DNA of 6,189 nucleotides from contig JAAYWX010000290.1 in NCBI GenBank assembly GCA_012516225.1, positions 1 to 6,189 on the forward strand. The letters are read 5' to 3'. Both the position numbers and the translations under genes were made by a program. The stretch comes from Clostridiales bacterium. Its GTDB lineage: Bacteria > Bacillota > Clostridia > Oscillospirales > Oscillospiraceae. Positions 4,586 through 6,189 of this stretch are shown here, in pieces; positions within the stretch are counted from its first letter, which is position 1, and each line of letters opens with the position of its first letter. Under the pieces are notes generated by a model. The model saw only the letters and a list, made by a program, of their open reading frames with translations, was not told where the DNA came from and searched no databases.

Positions 4586-4900
4586 ATGAACAAAGTCAAA
4601 AAAATGGTACTTGTATCAGCACTTGCTCTTTCTGTTGTAAGCACATGTTCTGCTACACCGATGGCTATGGGGCTGCGTTGCGGAAATTCATATGAAAAAG
4701 CCGCCGAGCAGTACGCGCGGAGTATTGAAGATTTGGTGGAGCGGACGGGAGACGCCTATGAGGACGTTACCGAATCCTATCCCGACAACGCCAAAAACAA
4801 TCCCAATGCTCCCGCTGAATATCTCCAGACAGTAGTTAAGCTTGGCAACAACTATCTTTCAAATCTTTTCGGCCTGACGAAAAGTTTTCTCGGGAAATAA
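4586..4900 (+). CDS. Small secreted protein of unknown function (104 aa), candidate ECF regulon member
   Basis: I do not recognise a family. Residues 1-23 form a clear signal peptide (MNKVKKM, then a hydrophobic core VLVSALALSVV), with probable cleavage after STCSA. Cys21 is preceded by VST, a poor lipobox, so a lipoprotein is unlikely. The mature part of about 80 residues is mostly helical and charged: SYEKAAEQYARSIEDLVERTGDAYEDV, an Asn/Pro-rich turn (DNAKNNPNAPAEYL), then an amphipathic C-terminal helix ending LFGLTKSFLGK. The ATG is fixed by AAAGGAG (4571-4577) 8 bases upstream. It has its own promoter, resembling that of the sigma operon, and its own terminator, so it is a separate unit downstream of the sigma/anti-sigma pair. 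It could be an envelope-stress effector or a feedback ligand for the anti-sigma factor; both ideas are inference. Confidence 0.85.
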   Translation: MNKVKKMVLVSALALSVVSTCSATPMAMGLRCGNSYEKAAEQYARSIEDLVERTGDAYEDVTESYPDNAKNNPNAPAEYLQTVVKLGNNYLSNLFGLTKSFLGK

Positions 4901-4920
4901 CTTCTGCTGAAAAACGCTTT

Positions 4921-4960
4921 AAAATGCCCGCAATCGGTTTTCCGGTTGCGGGCATTTTTT
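4921..4960. terminator. Bidirectional intrinsic terminator between convergent genes
   Basis: AAAATGCCCGCAATCGG (4921-4937) pairs with CCGGTTGCGGGCATTTT (4942-4958) as a 17-bp stem with one U-G pair and a TTTT loop. It is followed by a T run to 4960 on the plus strand and by TTTT on the minus strand. It therefore serves both the small secreted protein gene and the convergent helicase gene that ends at 4996. Confidence 0.92.
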
Positions 4961-4995
4961 GCAGACTTGTAATAAAACGTGTTCTGCGGCGTTTA

Positions 4996-6189
4996 TTATA
5001 ATAGCATATTTATCTCTTCACATACTTGTTTTCTGGTATCATATACCCATTTTTCATCAAAGCTAAGGTCCATTGCCTTTGAAAAAGAATAATAGAGATT
5101 TATTTTTTGGTAGAATTCTTCGTAAAGAGAAAGTGAATGCGCCTTCAAAACGGGTTTAGTAAGCTCGTTTGACTTTTGAATGAAACATTCCTCGACATAG
5201 CCTATAAACTGGTTCATAAGTTCATCGCTGCTTACGTCAAAGGGGAGCAGCATAAGTTTCCATTCTGTTGACTCTGGCAGCTTATAGGGCTTAAGCCTGT
5301 CAAGTATGAGAATATAATCACGCACATCTTTTTTGCGGTAATATTTAAGTTTTTCTTCTTTTGTGCTCCAAAGGGCTATTTTTTCTTTAAGAGGCAGCCA
5401 GCCTATATTCAGTATGGCTTCGCTTGGACCGACTGCAGCGCTCTCTATATTTTCGTCCGGCATATTAAGCTGTTTTTCTATAAACGAAATATCGTCTTCA
5501 ATACATGCAACATATCCAACATCATATATGCCTATGCGCCCTGCACGACCAGCTATCTGCTTTATTTCCTGAGAGGACAGAAGGCGGAATTCCTCCCCGT
5601 CAAATTTTTTTATTTCCGTAAATACTATTCTTCTTATAGGCAGGTTGACGCCCATTCCGATTGCGTCTGTGGATACCAATATTCCGCTTTCCCCGCTGAT
5701 GAATGAGTCATACTGGAGCCTTCTTACCTCCGGTGGCAAATCTCCGTAAATTACGCTATTTTTTATGCCTCGCTCCGATAAATACCTTGAAATGGAAAGT
5801 ACTTTCCTTTTTGAGAAAGCAACGAGAGCATCGCCATGATGTATATCGGAAATTTTAAATTTGCTTTTCTGGGTTTGCAGAGGGATGGTTCTAAAATATT
5901 CTTTAATTTCAACATCATCCCCGCAGTCGTCAATCATGCGCAATAGCTGATCTTTGGCGTTAAGCGCACCGCATAGATGGATTTCAGGGCTGCACATCCC
6001 AAGAACAGCCCTTGTCCATGCATCTCCGCGCTGTGAATCTGACAGCATCTGTACTTCGTCTATAACGGCAACATCATAAAATTTTCGGATGTCAGCTTTT
6101 TCAACGGTGCAGCTTGAATGGAGGGCGCCTTCCACTATAATTTCTTCCTCTTCCTGTGGCAGGACTTCACGATGTCTTGCCACAAACCT
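4996..6189 (-). CDS. Suv3-like DExH-box RNA helicase, C-terminal part (5' end beyond the window)
   Basis: ATP-dependent RNA helicase resembling Suv3, which in mitochondria works with an exoribonuclease in RNA decay. The visible 397 residues lack the Walker A motif and gene start, which lie past base 6189; GTG at 6181-6183 is internal, since the frame stays open to the edge. Counting from the first visible codon, motif II is DEVQ at 45-48, followed by the diagnostic RGDAWTRAVLGMCSPEIHLCGA. The second RecA domain has ALVAFSKRKV at 122-131, motif V STDAIGMGVNLP at 174-185 and motif VI QIAGRAGRIG at 212-221. The C-terminal third is helical and ends LYYSFSKAMDLSFDEKWVYDTRKQVCEEINMLL-like, as in the SUV3 C-terminal domain. 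The TAA is at 4996-4998. It is convergent with the small secreted protein gene and unrelated to the sigma system. Its exact bacterial role is not established from this sequence. Confidence 0.9.
   Translation of the reverse strand, partial: RFVARHREVLPQEEEEIIVEGALHSSCTVEKADIRKFYDVAVIDEVQMLSDSQRGDAWTRAVLGMCSPEIHLCGALNAKDQLLRMIDDCGDDVEIKEYFRTIPLQTQKSKFKISDIHHGDALVAFSKRKVLSISRYLSERGIKNSVIYGDLPPEVRRLQYDSFISGESGILVSTDAIGMGVNLPIRRIVFTEIKKFDGEEFRLLSSQEIKQIAGRAGRIGIYDVGYVACIEDDISFIEKQLNMPDENIESAAVGPSEAILNIGWLPLKEKIALWSTKEEKLKYYRKKDVRDYILILDRLKPYKLPESTEWKLMLLPFDVSSDELMNQFIGYVEECFIQKSNELTKPVLKAHSLSLYEEFYQKINLYYSFSKAMDLSFDEKWVYDTRKQVCEEINMLL

Noticed and set aside
4586..4650. Lipoprotein signal in the 104-residue protein
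   Set aside because: The residues before Cys21 are V-S-T, and Thr at -1 does not fit a lipobox; signal peptidase I cleavage after STCSA is more likely.
6120..6189. Possible frameshift near the helicase 5' edge, because LPQEEEE replaces the TGEE-like motif usual in Suv3
   Set aside because: A one-base shift would restore TGEEE, but the frame upstream of it then contains a stop, and too little sequence remains before the window edge to judge. The frame as read is open throughout.

Overview
The window looks like chromosomal DNA of an anaerobic Gram-positive bacterium of the Clostridia. Moderately AT-rich DNA, strong AGGAGG-type ribosome binding sites, U-tailed hairpin terminators, an RsgI/PepSY anti-sigma protein, a YkwD-type CAP protein and a dCache-type chemoreceptor N-terminus all point that way. 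I cannot name the genus. No mobile element, CRISPR array, tRNA or rRNA is visible.

Layout from left to right. (1) 1-330, minus strand: N-terminus of a methyl-accepting chemotaxis protein. An in-frame TGA interrupts it at codon 96, and recognisable sensor-domain sequence continues in the same frame to the window edge. (2) About 586-892, minus strand: a small unrecognised 70-residue ORF ending at a long hairpin terminator. (3) 1071-2181, plus strand: a monocistronic unit for a secreted CAP-domain protein, with its own promoter, Shine-Dalgarno and terminator. (4) 2205-4409, plus strand: a two-gene operon for an ECF-type sigma factor and a membrane-anchored RsgI-like anti-sigma factor with a PepSY domain, one base apart and both starting with TTG. 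(5) 4505-4960, plus strand: a small secreted protein of unknown function. (6) 4996-6189, minus strand: the C-terminal two thirds or so of a Suv3-like DExH-box RNA helicase, convergent with gene 5 and sharing a bidirectional terminator.

The most interesting link is between regions 4 and 5. Upstream of the sigma gene and upstream of the small secreted protein gene there are near-identical boxes, GCAATAAAAC and CGTTA. In both places GCAATA and CGTTA are separated by exactly 16 bases. I read this as the promoter recognised by this ECF sigma factor: one copy autoregulates the sigma/anti-sigma operon and the other makes the 104-residue exported protein a regulon member. A second, housekeeping-like promoter (TTGACT-N17-TAAAAT) lies further upstream of the sigma gene and could supply basal expression.

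The anti-sigma protein has a cytoplasmic N-terminus, one membrane span, an RsgI-type extracytoplasmic domain with the conserved Asn-Pro pair where related RsgI proteins self-cleave, a PepSY domain, and a low-complexity Gly/Ser/Gln tail. The inferred model is that an envelope signal sensed outside the cell releases the sigma factor by regulated proteolysis, which then raises its own operon and the small secreted protein. The CAP gene lies next to this system but lacks the shared promoter motif, so its membership is not supported.
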